Shown here: positions 23,409 to 33,738 of the stretch, one piece after another
Numbering within the stretch: position 1 is the first letter of the stretch
Layout: every line of letters begins with the position of its first letter
Source of the DNA: Alectoria sarmentosa
Taxonomy: Eukaryota > Ascomycota > Lecanoromycetes > Lecanorales > Parmeliaceae
Direction: 5' to 3'
DNA length: 64,000 nucleotides
NCBI GenBank assembly: GCA_009733775.1
Contig: WOGZ01000029.1
Span: 1-64,000, forward strand
Translations under genes and position numbers: made by a program
The notes under the pieces: generated by a model
Told to the model about the DNA's origin: nothing
The model's input: only the letters and a program-made list of their open reading frames with translations
Databases searched by the model: none

Positions 23409-24782
23409 TTACTGTAACACACTCCTAATAACAGCCCATCCACCTAAAGCTCCAAATGCAATAGAAAGCAATATCCCTCTTCCCTCCCACGTAAGTCCCA
23501 AATAGGCCCCTATACCCACCATAACTTCCTTCGTCCTAGCAGCCTCTCTTTGCTCCATCCATAATGGATTCAAGCCAAAAGGTGGTACTAGCCGTGGATC
23601 CATCTTTGCCTCTCGTTCTTCCTCTTCGCTGGGTTCTGGTATCGCCTCTGCAGGTATCGAGAATGAGCAAGCTACGGGCCGGTGATCACTCGTTGCCATC
23701 AGCGGTAATGCTTGATAGCCTTGCACCTTCACTTTCACCGCAGAATTTTTGGATTTCATCCAGAGTGGCGAGTCGAGGTAGAGGATGCGGTCGCACCAGC
23801 TGGGCCAGCGGTGCTTCGCCCATTCCCAATGGCTTCCGTCTTCGTCGCCATCGTTCTGTTGGGAGGTTGCATTTGAGCGTGCTTTGTCTGAGTATTTGTA
23901 CGTAGGTGGGAAATCCACTGGTGCTTCTTGGAGACCATGACAAGTCTTTCCGGCTTGCATCTCACCCTTTAGTTGGTCTGATGGGAGGAGCTGTGAATAG
24001 TGCTGCTTGGCATCTGTATCACTGCTAGGTTGAGGCCAGGTGACATAGGCCTCGGGTGATGGTTTTGTGATCGAAGTGCGGTAATTGAGATCGCCGGCGA
24101 AGAAGAGATGGGATGTTGGGGTGTAGAGACCTGACATTGGTGGTATGGAGTCCTTGCTAGGCGATGCTTGGAGCAAAGGTTCGGTATCACTAGTGCTTTC
24201 TTGTGCTAGACGCTGTGTAGTATTCTTTCGAACTGCAGTGGGAGAGACAGGTGTGAAGACGAGACCGCGAACTATATTCTTCCAATCTCGATTCCTACGC
24301 TGCAATTTGCCTTCCATGGGAGCCAGATGCGCCGACACGAACGTGAATTCGAGCGTAGACTCTCCAATCGAATATCCCATCCGTACCCCCACAGCGCCTT
24401 TATTACCCATCTCATGCATCCCCACTCCCACCCCCGCTGTCTCCAGCCATCGTACCTGGGCCGTCTGATCTCGGAGTATAAATACCATAATTGCAGTCAT
24501 GCCGATGTTTCTGGTAATGATGTTGACATAGCTAGCGTCGTCGAGGGAGGCCGCTGCGATGGTGACGACATGGCGGAAGGGAGAGAGGTAGGGGACGAGG
24601 TAGGAGCCGCCGAGGAAGGAGTATGCGATTGGGGCGATTTCTTGAATGCAGAGAATTAGGATATCTGGAGCGGTTTTGGGGTTAGGGAGGGCGGAGAAGA
24701 GGTGATTGGAGAAGGTGGAGGGGTCGATAGGTTCGCGGCCGCAGTTGAAAGTTACGACGTAGGGGTGGAGGGTAGACATCAT
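23409..24782 (-). CDS. Inositol-polyphosphate 5-phosphatase
   Basis: Single exon, 457 residues. Hallmarks of the INPP5c (endonuclease/exonuclease/phosphatase) fold in order: TFNCGREP at the N-terminus, ILCIQEIAP (catalytic Glu), NKGAVGVRM, FVSAHLAPMEGK, FFAGDLNYRTS (Asp/Asn), PSWCDRILYL and ATSDHRPVACSF. These enzymes remove the 5-phosphate from phosphoinositides or soluble inositol phosphates. A C-terminal hydrophobic segment (GILLSIAFGALGGWAVI) suggests a tail anchor, so it likely acts on membrane lipids. No Sac1 domain, so it is not a synaptojanin. It starts about 160 bases downstream of the stop of the GST-like gene on the same strand. Confidence 0.93.
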   Translation of the reverse strand: MMSTLHPYVVTFNCGREPIDPSTFSNHLFSALPNPKTAPDILILCIQEIAPIAYSFLGGSYLVPYLSPFRHVVTIAAASLDDASYVNIITRNIGMTAIMVFILRDQTAQVRWLETAGVGVGMHEMGNKGAVGVRMGYSIGESTLEFTFVSAHLAPMEGKLQRRNRDWKNIVRGLVFTPVSPTAVRKNTTQRLAQESTSDTEPLLQASPSKDSIPPMSGLYTPTSHLFFAGDLNYRTSITKPSPEAYVTWPQPSSDTDAKQHYSQLLPSDQLKGEMQAGKTCHGLQEAPVDFPPTYKYSDKARSNATSQQNDGDEDGSHWEWAKHRWPSWCDRILYLDSPLWMKSKNSAVKVKVQGYQALPLMATSDHRPVACSFSIPAEAIPEPSEEEEREAKMDPRLVPPFGLNPLWMEQREAARTKEVMVGIGAYLGLTWEGRGILLSIAFGALGGWAVIRSVLQ

Positions 24783-24942
24783 TGGTAGGGTGTTACAGAG
24801 CCGGGTCTGACGGGTTCATGTCATGGTGTAGATTGAAGATGAAATGGAAGTCTGCGAGCTCTGCACAGAAATGCCAAGCATATTATTCATGGCCTCAAGA
24901 TTCTTGAAGAAACGATTCATATATCCACCTCTGCTTATCTAT

Positions 24943-26049
24943 CTACAGCTTTGCTCCTCCTGCACTGACAACTCTGGTCCTGTAATTCCATCTAGGATGA
25001 TGGATTCTGATCTCTTTCCCTCCAACTTTACTCTGACTTGCCAGAACCACCTCTGTCGAAGTCAATGACACTAATAATCCTCGATCATGGTGTGTGAACC
25101 CGCTGTCGATTGGCCAACTTTCGACATCTTGACCCTTCTTCAGGCCTAGCGGATCGCTGGCATCAACATCTCCCTCGGGTTCAGAGAAGTCCCTTTGAAT
25201 CACGTATTCGACGGCTTCAGCTCCTTTTAATGTGGTTGGTTCTGGTGCAGCCAATTTGGCAGTTGAGACAGCCTTGCTGAAACGGTCAATCCAGGCGTAA
25301 ACCTTGGGGAATTTCTCTTTGGAAATGACAGAGGGAGGAAGTGCTCCTCTTAGTCCAAGAAGCCAATGGAACGGCCAAACAGCTAGATCAGGGGCACTCG
25401 TTAGCATGAATGCCTGTCGTGCGAAGATTAAAATTGACCTTCGATATCTGCCAGTGAAGGCTTCTCGGTCTTTAGTACCCATTGTCTTCCATCAGCCAAC
25501 AGCCCTGTCTCTAGAAAGACAAAGGCATCGCGGATATGTGTCAAAGCTTCCGGTCGCATGGCTTTGATGTTCTCCTTGTTCCAGCTTCGGCCTGTGTAGT
25601 CCTCCCGATCTTTGACAAACCTTGGGTCGTTCAACAAAGGCATCTCCGCGGGCATGGCCTGAGATGCTCGAACAAAGATACCTCCGTCAATAGTCCAACT
25701 CTCGAGGAGCTTCTCTATAGCCTTCTGATCTGGCTGAGAGGCACCCAGTGCGCCGGAGGGAAATTTCTCTTCAAGCTTCTGAAGTATGAGGCGAGTGTCG
25801 CAATAAATGTCGCACCCAATAGACATGATGGGGATCCTCCTATACTTCACACCCAGGGCATTCATGTCCTCACGGGGAAGATAGACGGGTTGAATCTGAT
25901 TCTGTAAGTCTGTTACGCCGGTAGAGGTGCAGATTGTGGCATACGCATTGTGCATACTCAATACCTCGAAGGGTGAGGTACCAAATGACTTTCCGGGCGA
26001 AGGGGGAGAAGGAGTAATGGAAGAGGACTATATCATTGTGGGGAGCCAT
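24943..26049 (-). CDS. Glutathione S-transferase-like protein
   Basis: Three exons, 26049-25945, 25901-25439 and 25382-24943, giving 335 residues. Exon 1 rebuilds the thioredoxin-fold start: LFHYSFSPFARKVIWYLTLR. Intron 1 (GTATGC to TTACAG) joins AQC to NQIQPVYLPRED. Exon 2 carries YRRIPIMSIGCDIYCDTRLI, the usual cis-Pro and glutathione-gamma-Glu-binding region. Exon 3 opens with the GST C-domain motif (SLADIEAVWPFHWL across the junction). After the GST domain (about residue 240) there is an extra domain of roughly 90 residues, predicted beta-rich (VLASQSKVGGKEIRIHHPRW), seen in a group of fungal GST-like proteins. Substrate unknown. Confidence 0.88.
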
Positions 26050-26495
26050 TGCACACTGGCAATATCACTAGCAGTATGTTGAGGTCGCGTGTATGTTTTC
26101 GAAATCAAGAAGATCATCAGGAGCTATTGATTTCTGGCATTGATATGAAGGAACAGAGATGTAAGTTGGAACAAATGTTGTCCCCATGATGTTGTCACCA
26201 AGATACCATGCCGACTGCCGATGTATTCGGAGATTAAGACTATTTCCGACGTCATATCTTCCCGAGATCTGGGATGTCTGCCGTACTATACGTATCATTG
26301 AGAAAGTGTCGAGACCAAAGCCTCTCTCTAGAGGGAATGACCAGTTCCGACAGCTTGTGTACACGAGCAAGATATCTGGTTCTATACTTGTTTTTCCTAC
26401 TACTTGCTCTTTTCATCTCGCCCACGTTTGCCATAATACTCGTTCCTCAACTTTCAGTCAGTCGTGTTCATTGGTAATATAACGGTCACAGGTGC
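26050..26495. other. Intergenic
   Basis: Promoter side of the GST-like gene and 3' side of the small membrane protein gene. No gene seen. Confidence 0.45.
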
Positions 26496-26720
26496 TCACA
26501 TCTTCTTATTTCTGTCGGCCTCGGTACCTTTCCCCTCCAAGCGATCCAGCGCCTCCTCGATCAACCCAATGTGCCCACGCAAAGTCCCTTCCAGTTCATC
26601 CATTCGAGCCTCGTGCTCCTCTAAATTGTAAATATGATGTGAACGGAGGAGGTAGGTAGACCCAGCGATCGCGGAAATGTTGACGCCGAACAGGAGTAGG
26701 GGGTTTCGAAGGAACGACAT
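26496..26720 (-). CDS. Small single-helix membrane protein
   Basis: Single exon, 74 residues. One hydrophobic helix near the N-terminus (PLLLFGVNISAIAGSTYLL), then an amphipathic Glu/Leu-rich segment with heptad character (ARMDELEGTLRGHIGLIEEA) and a charged tail. The shape resembles small inner-membrane or ER proteins of fungi, but I cannot name a family. It starts 269 bases from the divergent DNA polymerase eta gene, so they may share a promoter. Confidence 0.6.
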   Translation of the reverse strand: MSFLRNPLLLFGVNISAIAGSTYLLRSHHIYNLEEHEARMDELEGTLRGHIGLIEEALDRLEGKGTEADRNKKM

Positions 26721-26989
26721 CTGGGCAACAGATTCAATAGAATAGTATCTAAAGTGTAGAGCGAACGAAACATCAGTCCTTCAACCTTGTGTAACGGAAT
26801 AATGATGGCATTGATCTCTTGATTGCATGCTTAGATTTCTAGCCGTACTCTACCGCGACGCGACTTCCAGGGCTTCCCAACTTTCCCTTTTGCATGCTTC
26901 ACAATGACATAACGTCGCGAAGCAAATGCGATCAGTCATGACTGAATTTTAGAAAAAGCCTTAACTAACAGCTTCGCTCCTCGACAGCA
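26721..26989. promoter_or_regulatory. Divergent promoter of polymerase eta and small membrane protein
   Basis: 269 bases between two start codons facing apart. It contains a GACGCGAC site near 26857 whose ACGCG core resembles the fungal MCB cell-cycle/DNA-synthesis element. A single short match is weak evidence. Confidence 0.35.
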
Positions 26990-29084
26990 ATGTCCTCCTC
27001 ACAACCATTCCTTGCCTCTTCGCCCATCTCCCCCGCCGCCGCAGGCCGCAGACGCAAGTCCCGATTCACCTATAAGCATCTCGCCCAACTTGCCCTTTCC
27101 TCGACCACATGTCCGCTCCGAGTCATAGCCCACATAGACTTGGATGCATTCTATGCGCAATGCGAAGGTGTACGACTAGGCATTCCCGAGGAGCAGCCTC
27201 TCGCCGTTCAGGTAGGCGATCGGTCGCATACTACATGAGAAGCCACTGCTGACCCTGGAATAGCAATGGCAAGGCCTCATTGCGATCAATTATCCGGCCA
27301 GGAAGTTCGGTCTCAACAGGCACGTCACTATCACGGAAGCAAGGAAACTTTGTCCGGACCTAATCATGCAACATGTGGCTACTTGGAAGGAAGGCGATGA
27401 GAAGTGGGCTTACCATAGAGACGCTTTCGCCCACATTGCCACACACAAAGTTTCGCTCGATCCATATCGGCTCGAGTCGAGAAGAATTCTTGCCTGTATA
27501 AAGGATGTGCTTCCAGCACCGCCACTGCAGAGAGTTGAGAAGGCTAGTGTTGACGAGGTCTTCCTGGACCTGTCAGCCCAGATACATTCCATCCTCCTTG
27601 AGAGGTACCCAGAAATCAGTGGTCCAGCCCCATACGACGATCCAACCGAATTTCTGACTCGGCCTCCTACTTCAGCGCTCGATTGGGACACAGATGCATT
27701 AGTTGATCTGGACTTGTCGGAAACAGAAGATGATGATCCCGATTGGGACGATATTGCTATGCTGCTTGGCTCTGAGATCGTACGCTCAGTGCGTGCCGCT
27801 ATCCGAGAGCGACTGAAGTATACTTGCTCTGCGGGAATAGCTCGGAACAAAATGATTGCCAAATTGGGATCGGCGCACAAGAAGCCTAACCAACAGACTA
27901 TTGTTCGAAACCGGGCAGTGCAGCAATTCATGGGTGCTTTTAAATTTACAAGGATACGGAATCTGGGTGGAAAGCTAGGCGATGAAGTAGTCAATAAATT
28001 CGGAACGGATCAAGTCAAGGAATTGCTCGCAGCACCTGTCGAGCAATTGAAAGCCAAATTAGGAGACGATACCGGAACTTGGGTCTACCACATCATTCGC
28101 GGCGAGGATTCGAGCGAAGTTAATGCTCGGACCCAAATTAAGTCGATGCTCTCAGCCAAATCATTCCGTCCTACCATCAATACCTCCGAACAAGCAGTCA
28201 GATGGCTGCGGATATTCGTAGCGGATATACAGTCTAGACTGGTGGAGGAAGGTGTGCTCGAGAACAAAAGGAGACCAAAAGTTCTCAGTCTACACCATCG
28301 TCAAGGTGCACAAATGCGGTCTCGCCAAGCTTCTATTCCTAGCGGGAGGCCCATCGACGAGAATTTGCTCTTCGACATTGCCAAACATCTTCTCGGCCAG
28401 ATCGTCATGGACGGCAGAGCCTGGCCTTGTAGCAATCTACAGCTAAGCGTTGGCGGTTTCGAAGACGGACCAACTGGCAATCGTGGCATAGGAAGCTTCC
28501 TTGTCAGAGCAGAGCGGGCCAAAGCTATGATACCTAGTATCCGTGACGCTGATGGCTACGGATGGAGTAAGGAGAATGATCAGCCCGACAAACGACGGAA
28601 ACTCGACCACGGAGCGATTCAGGATTATTTCTCGGGACAAGAAAGCCAGGAAGAGCAAGATTCCGATGCTGCAGATGTTGACAATGCGGATCCAGAAGCG
28701 GTTTCCTTGTCACCAGGGTACAAGAGCTCGGCTAGGCGTGACGAGGTCGAAGCGGTAGTTACTCTGGATGAGACGGCCGGGAAGAGCGCAGGAGGCTTAT
28801 GCCAACAGGCCCCCATAACGACGTACTTCTGTGAAATTTGCAGAAAGAGATTTCCGACGGTAGCTAAGGAGGAACATGAAGACTGGCACTTGGCGCGGGA
28901 CCTCCAAGCTAAAGAAAAGTCTATTTGTCGATCGGAGCCTGGATCAGATCGAGATGCCCACGGGAGCGCTTGGTCCTCAGGGTCTGTCAAGAGGTCCGCG
29001 GTCCCCAGAGCAAGTAACAGCACCACGCAGAAGAAGATGGAGAAGATGGAGAAGGGCCAAAGTCGACTGGCTTTCGGCAATTGA
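26990..29084 (+). CDS. rad30: DNA polymerase eta (Y-family translesion polymerase)
   Basis: Two exons, 26990-27211 and 27264-29084, giving 680 residues. Catalytic signatures: AHIDLDAFYAQCE (first metal Asp, about residues 48-60), NYPARKFGL just after the intron, and SVDEVFLDL (second Asp-Glu, about 169-177). CSAGIARNKMIAKLGS is the Y-family thumb/palm motif. The C-terminal third is disordered, with a UBZ-type zinc finger (CEIC followed by HEDWH, about 595-622) that binds monoubiquitinated PCNA, and a PIP-like end (QSRLAFG). This set marks polymerase eta, which copies past UV dimers, rather than iota or kappa. It acts in the nucleus at stalled forks. The stop codon lies at the edge of a 7-base tandem repeat. 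Confidence 0.92.
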
Positions 29085-29152
29085 CTATTGACTATTGACT
29101 ATTGACTGTTGATTGTTGACTATTGAGCGTTGACTATTGACTATTGATTGGC
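29082..29152. repeat. TTGACTA-type 7-base tandem repeat
   Basis: About ten degenerate copies of a TTGACTA/TTGATTG heptamer, starting on the polymerase eta stop region. Since 7 is not a multiple of 3, the TGA inside each unit falls in every reading frame. Confidence 0.9.
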
Positions 29153-31360
29153 TCCGACCGTCTAACGACCATTACACATCTTATTTGATAAATACCCGAC
29201 ATGCCAATTGATGGATTTTCACGCTGTACCCTTACGTCTTTACAACCCTCAGCTACTGCCCGAATATGAGTCCATCCCAGATACCTGCCACGTTAGCTGG
29301 ATAGCCTGCCCGAAACCGCCCCTTGTTTTGCATCACCAAACCTATCACTGCACTTCGGGTTGACTGACCGACCGACGTCGGAGGCAGCTGCACATACTCG
29401 CTATTCCTTCGCAAACACGTGCAAGACCCGATCGAGGCTTGGAGACGGACAAGCAGAATGGGTATGCTTGTGCCCAGATATTGAAGCCCGTGGCCCTCGT
29501 CAAAGAGCCGACGGCAATTGCGGCAGACAAGGGGTCAGAAACGGTGACCCCGACTAACCGAATCGAGATCATTTTTCGACGGAGCAGCCTGCAACCGTTC
29601 CATCAACCCAGAAGGAAGTACATGAGCCGGAGAACGAGAGATATCTTGATGGGTCGAGAAGCCGACTTCAAGGAGATGCTCGATTTACATTGTTGGAGGA
29701 TTCGACGTTGCCATTGCTTCGCGCTTGCCGTGCTTGCCCTAACCAAAAGGTGTGTAAAATTAAGAAGGCACAATGAACCTCTGATTCGAACAATTCTTTG
29801 TATCACTATGCCGGAAAGTCATATCCAACGAAAACCCTAGTGAAGGAGAAATATACAGCATTCCCATGCGTCCGCGGGACAAGAGCTCTATTCTTCTTGG
29901 TTTGGATGTTCCAAATCTGAGTTGTTTAGAAAATTCTGACTGTTGCAAAAGAAGGTTAGGTAGACACGAGTAATATCCATACGGACTGCTACAGATTGGT
30001 CTCCAGGAACATGGTAACTTCAGCACCTATCCTCTATGTCCTAAACTTGGATTGTTGACGTTTCAACGGCCTGTCATCGGGTTCATTCCCATAACCGGAC
30101 AAAGTCTGAAATAGACCAGCACTCAAGATTGCCACTCCTTCTGACACCCCCTAATACGAGTACTTTGGCTTCGACTCGGTCGGTCCCCGCTCTTGATTCC
30201 CCATCTTTTAGTGGTGGCGGCGCGCGCAGCTCATGACCTAATGCCCTGCCGTCGAGGCCACTTAGCTCGGCTTTCCGCTTTTCTGGCGTACCTTCAACAG
30301 TATCAGTGGAGTCGTCCGGGAAGAGGAAGCGGGCATCAATCAGACTCAAGCGGCATTCCGGCAATGCTCGCCTTTTCTGCTCTCTTTGAGGTGTCGCTCT
30401 TCAGGTGACCAAAGGAATCTGTCCACTGACGGCATCGGCAGTGGCCGATTGGATGATGTTCAGAATGATGAGCATGGGCATGATTCCAGCTTGCCATCTG
30501 TCAGACCACAATCTGTTCCTTCATGCGGTCCATCGCCATCGAGCGTGCATAATTCTGCTTTAACCATGTCGCGGCGGCTCGGAACCTCTCTCCGATGCGA
30601 ACTTGCGGAACGGGCAGCTTTGCATACTATTCAGACAATAATTAAAGAGTGCCCTGCATGGTATATCTGCACTCTGGGTGGGCGGGAGGTAACGTCCTCG
30701 CTGTGCAACTTGTGGATCAGATGCCCAGGGCCATGGATAAGGTTTTCCTGTAAGACAGGATCATTTGAGCAATATTACCACACCGCGTGGCTTTCACGGT
30801 TGCTGGCGTTGTGATTAGATGTTCACCGATGTTAAGCTGCGAAGCTATTGGTCCACGCCTGGATTTTCATGCAGGTACTTCCGATTGTCTCGCATTCGTC
30901 CCGAGAAAAAAAATGATGGATTGTATTTCTCCAAGAAATATTATCTGCGAATCTCCGCCACGCTGACTTGCACGAAAGTCAGTTGATTCAGCCTCTGAGA
31001 TCCCTCATTGCCATATGTACCTCTCTCCTTTTGGCAAATTCTCTCTCATTTTGGCAAAACCTACACGTTGAGCTACGCAGCTACTCATCATTACTTTGAA
31101 CAGTAATGGCGGTAATTCACATGTGATTTCAAGCCCGTTTCCTATAAATTTATTCATTCTAGCGTCTCCGCGTTGAAGCCCAACAGCCAGTTTTGTTTGA
31201 TACGTTCATTTCCTCTATGCGGATCAAGGCCATGACTTCAAGCCTCTGTACTCTGTCGTACGCGTGTGTCCTCTTTTCCATCCTGAGGAGTCTCTAACCA
31301 GGCGTTCTTGCTTAGCTCCTCAGAGTCTTCGTTCTTCCGGCGCCTGCGATTATTGCAACG
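29153..31360. other. Gene-poor region
   Basis: About 2.2 kb with only short domain-free frames on both strands. A fragment near 29710-29765 reads RACRACPNQKVCKIKK before a stop, faintly like a zinc-cluster start, but nothing supports a gene. The last few hundred bases are probably the promoter of the GT81-phosphatase gene. Confidence 0.45.
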
Positions 31361-33325
31361 ATGGGTTCATACGGTGACCATGACCTCCAGGATTGGCTCG
31401 AGTCCCATCGATACCACCACACAGACTTCTCTGTGCCTCTTCTCGCATCTGCTGTCACGGCCAGCAACCTAAAGATTGTTGTTGTAATCCCTGCCCGCGA
31501 GGTTGCAAACACTATTGCGGGCATTATCCTAGAGACAATCAACCCCTTGAAGTTGGCAGGCATCGTGTCTTCCATCATCGCCATCGACAACAAATCCGTT
31601 GATAACACAGGCCTTGTGGCAGCCGCTCATGGCGCCTCCGTTCTCCAGCGAGCGGAAATCGCCTCCGAGCTAGGTCCTTCTCAGGGAAAAGGCGATGCAA
31701 TGTGGCGCGCTTTACAGGTCACAGATGGCGACATCGTAGCGTTCTTGGATGGAGACACAGCGGATCCAAGTCCAGCGCACTTGCTAGGTATTCTAGGACC
31801 TTTAATCATGGATGAGAATATTCAGATGGTTAGGGGCTGCTTCGACCGGCCTTTCAAACAACCCAATGGCGAATATCGCCCACACGAAGGCGGCCGCGTG
31901 AACGAGCTTGTGGCGAGACCACTGCTGAATATCCATTTCCCACAACTTGCAGGGTTTCGGCAGCCGCTTGCGGGGGAATTTGCAGCACGCCGATCGTTGC
32001 TGGTGAAGCTACACTTTCCAGTGGGGTACGGAGTGGAGATTGGTACACTAATTGATACATGGCGGATGGTGGGTCTAGAGGGCTTGGCCGAGGTAGACTT
32101 GGGGACCAGACAGAGTAAGCCTCTCAGAGAAAGGTGTTGTGTTCGGTACTGATCGTCAGCGACAGACAACCATAAACCGCTCAGAGAATTGGGAATGTTG
32201 GCCTTCGCGGTGACCAGTACGCTTGAGAGGAGACTAGGACGCGGAGGTGGGTGTGAAGGTAAGATGTGGTTGCCCTGGGAACGAGGATACAAGGATGTTC
32301 CAAGCCTGGAGAGACTACCAGTGACGGAGTACTTGAGACTTTCGAACAGGGTATGTGACCAAGTTGGAGGATGACAGGATGACTGATGCCAATGATGTAG
32401 ATGACTCCTCCCCTTGAAGCTATGTACGACTGGCCACACCCGTCTTTCATCAACATCGACGCTGTCAAGAATCTCCGTGACATTGGAGGCTATCCTGTCT
32501 CATGCGGTGTCTCTGTACGCCGCAAGTTGGTGTATCGGAGTGGATATCTGGATGATTTGACTGAGGAAGGTCAATTGCAGATCCAGAAGTTGGGCATCAA
32601 GAAGATATTCAACCTGCGGAGTTTCTTGGAAGTCGACCGGTCGAAGAGAGAAAACGGTCAGTACGAATGTTGGTTAGCATCGTCCAATGGACCAGAGAGG
32701 ATCGTGGTTCCTGTTTTCCGCGACGAGGACTTTGCACCAGAAGCTTTGGCAGTACGATTCAAGGACTATGCCAGCAAAGGCACCGAGGCAAGATCTTCCT
32801 CTCGAACAAAAGCACGGAGACTGACTTCCGCAGGGGTTTGAGAAGGCCTATCATTCCACCCTCCTCAGCTCTGGACCGGCAATCAAAGCGATCCTCCATC
32901 ATCTTGGCAGCTCCTCTCCCACGCCTATTCTTATCAATTGCACGGCTGGCAAGGATCGCACTGGTGTCCTTGTCATGATTCTTCTGCTACTGGCGGGCTG
33001 CTCCGCTGAGGTAGTGGCCCAAGAGTACCATTTGAGCGAGCAAGGATTGGGGCCAGCTTGGAAGAACGAAGCTGTCCGTCGGTTGTTAAGACATCCAATT
33101 TTCAAAGGGACAGATAGTCATGGTATTCTCAGGATGGTAGGTGCCCGGGAGGAGGTTATGAGGGCCGTGGTGATGATGGTGGAAAGACAGTGGGGTGATG
33201 TGGAGGGTTTCTTGCATGGGGTGATTGGGATAGACAAGGATACAATCGAGCGGGCCAAGGACGCTTTGAGAGACGTGGATGGATTAGGATCATGGCTGTT
33301 GGTTTCAAGACCTGGGACACCTTAG
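31361..33325 (+). CDS. GT81 glucosyl-3-phosphoglycerate synthase fused to Cys-based phosphatase
   Basis: Four exons, 31361-32114, 32166-32350, 32401-32787 and 32834-33325, predicting 605 residues. Residues 1-313 match the GT81 (GpgS/MpgS) family: VVVIPAREVANTI, GKGDAMWRAL, the metal-binding DGD (130-132), GGRVNELVARPLL, QPLAGEFAARR, GYGVEIGTLIDT, and DLGTRQNNHKPLRELG across intron 1. These enzymes join a nucleotide sugar to 3-phosphoglycerate. The GT frame would stop at 32374, but GTATGT at 32351, branch GACTGATG and TAG at 32400 make a perfect 50-base phase-0 intron. It leads straight into NLRDIGGYPV and NCTAGKDRTGV (Cys478, Arg484), a Y_phosphatase3-type tyrosine/dual-specificity phosphatase. 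Intron 3 is a GC-AG intron. Two separate genes only 26 bases apart is the less likely alternative. A linked synthase plus phosphatase would make glucosyl- or mannosylglycerate in the cytosol; this is inference. Confidence 0.72.
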
Positions 33326-33738
33326 ACTTGACCTTCGTGCTGCGGGTTCAAATGATGCGTGCCTCTTTGTTTGGCAGACTGTGGAATAATACTTTAGCTA
33401 GTCCACGGTTTGAGATGTTTAATAAGAAGAAGTTACATCGTATAAGCGGCATACGCCTGCCAAAGATGTTCTCAAAACTTAACTGCACGGAATCCCTTTT
33501 GAAATCTCTCTTCATGGAGGAGCTTGGTTTTCTTCACTTTTCAATACAGCCCTCACTTGGTCTAAAATAGACACTCACTAGCGCGGTCTGTAGTCGAGTC
33601 AGAACAGGCTCCATCACTTTGATTTCTTCTTCAGCAAGGAGTGACAAAACCGGGTTCCAGCAACGAGCTTAACCATCTTACCAGAATACTACTCTGACGG
33701 CGAGGAAAGCTCGAGGTTCTCCCGCGACAGATGGCGGC
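33326..33738. other. Intergenic
   Basis: Between the phosphatase-end stop codon and the BTB gene on the same strand. Nothing recognised. Confidence 0.45.

Noticed and set aside
29705..29770. Zinc-cluster-like string RACRACPNQKVCKIKK
   Set aside because: Stop codon follows at once, spacing of Cys does not fit Zn2Cys6, and no regulator domain lies nearby.
31361..32374. GT81 domain as a stand-alone gene ending at 32374
   Set aside because: The stop lies inside a consensus intron, the next frame starts 26 bases later on the same strand, and splicing joins both domains in phase. Kept only as the alternative model.
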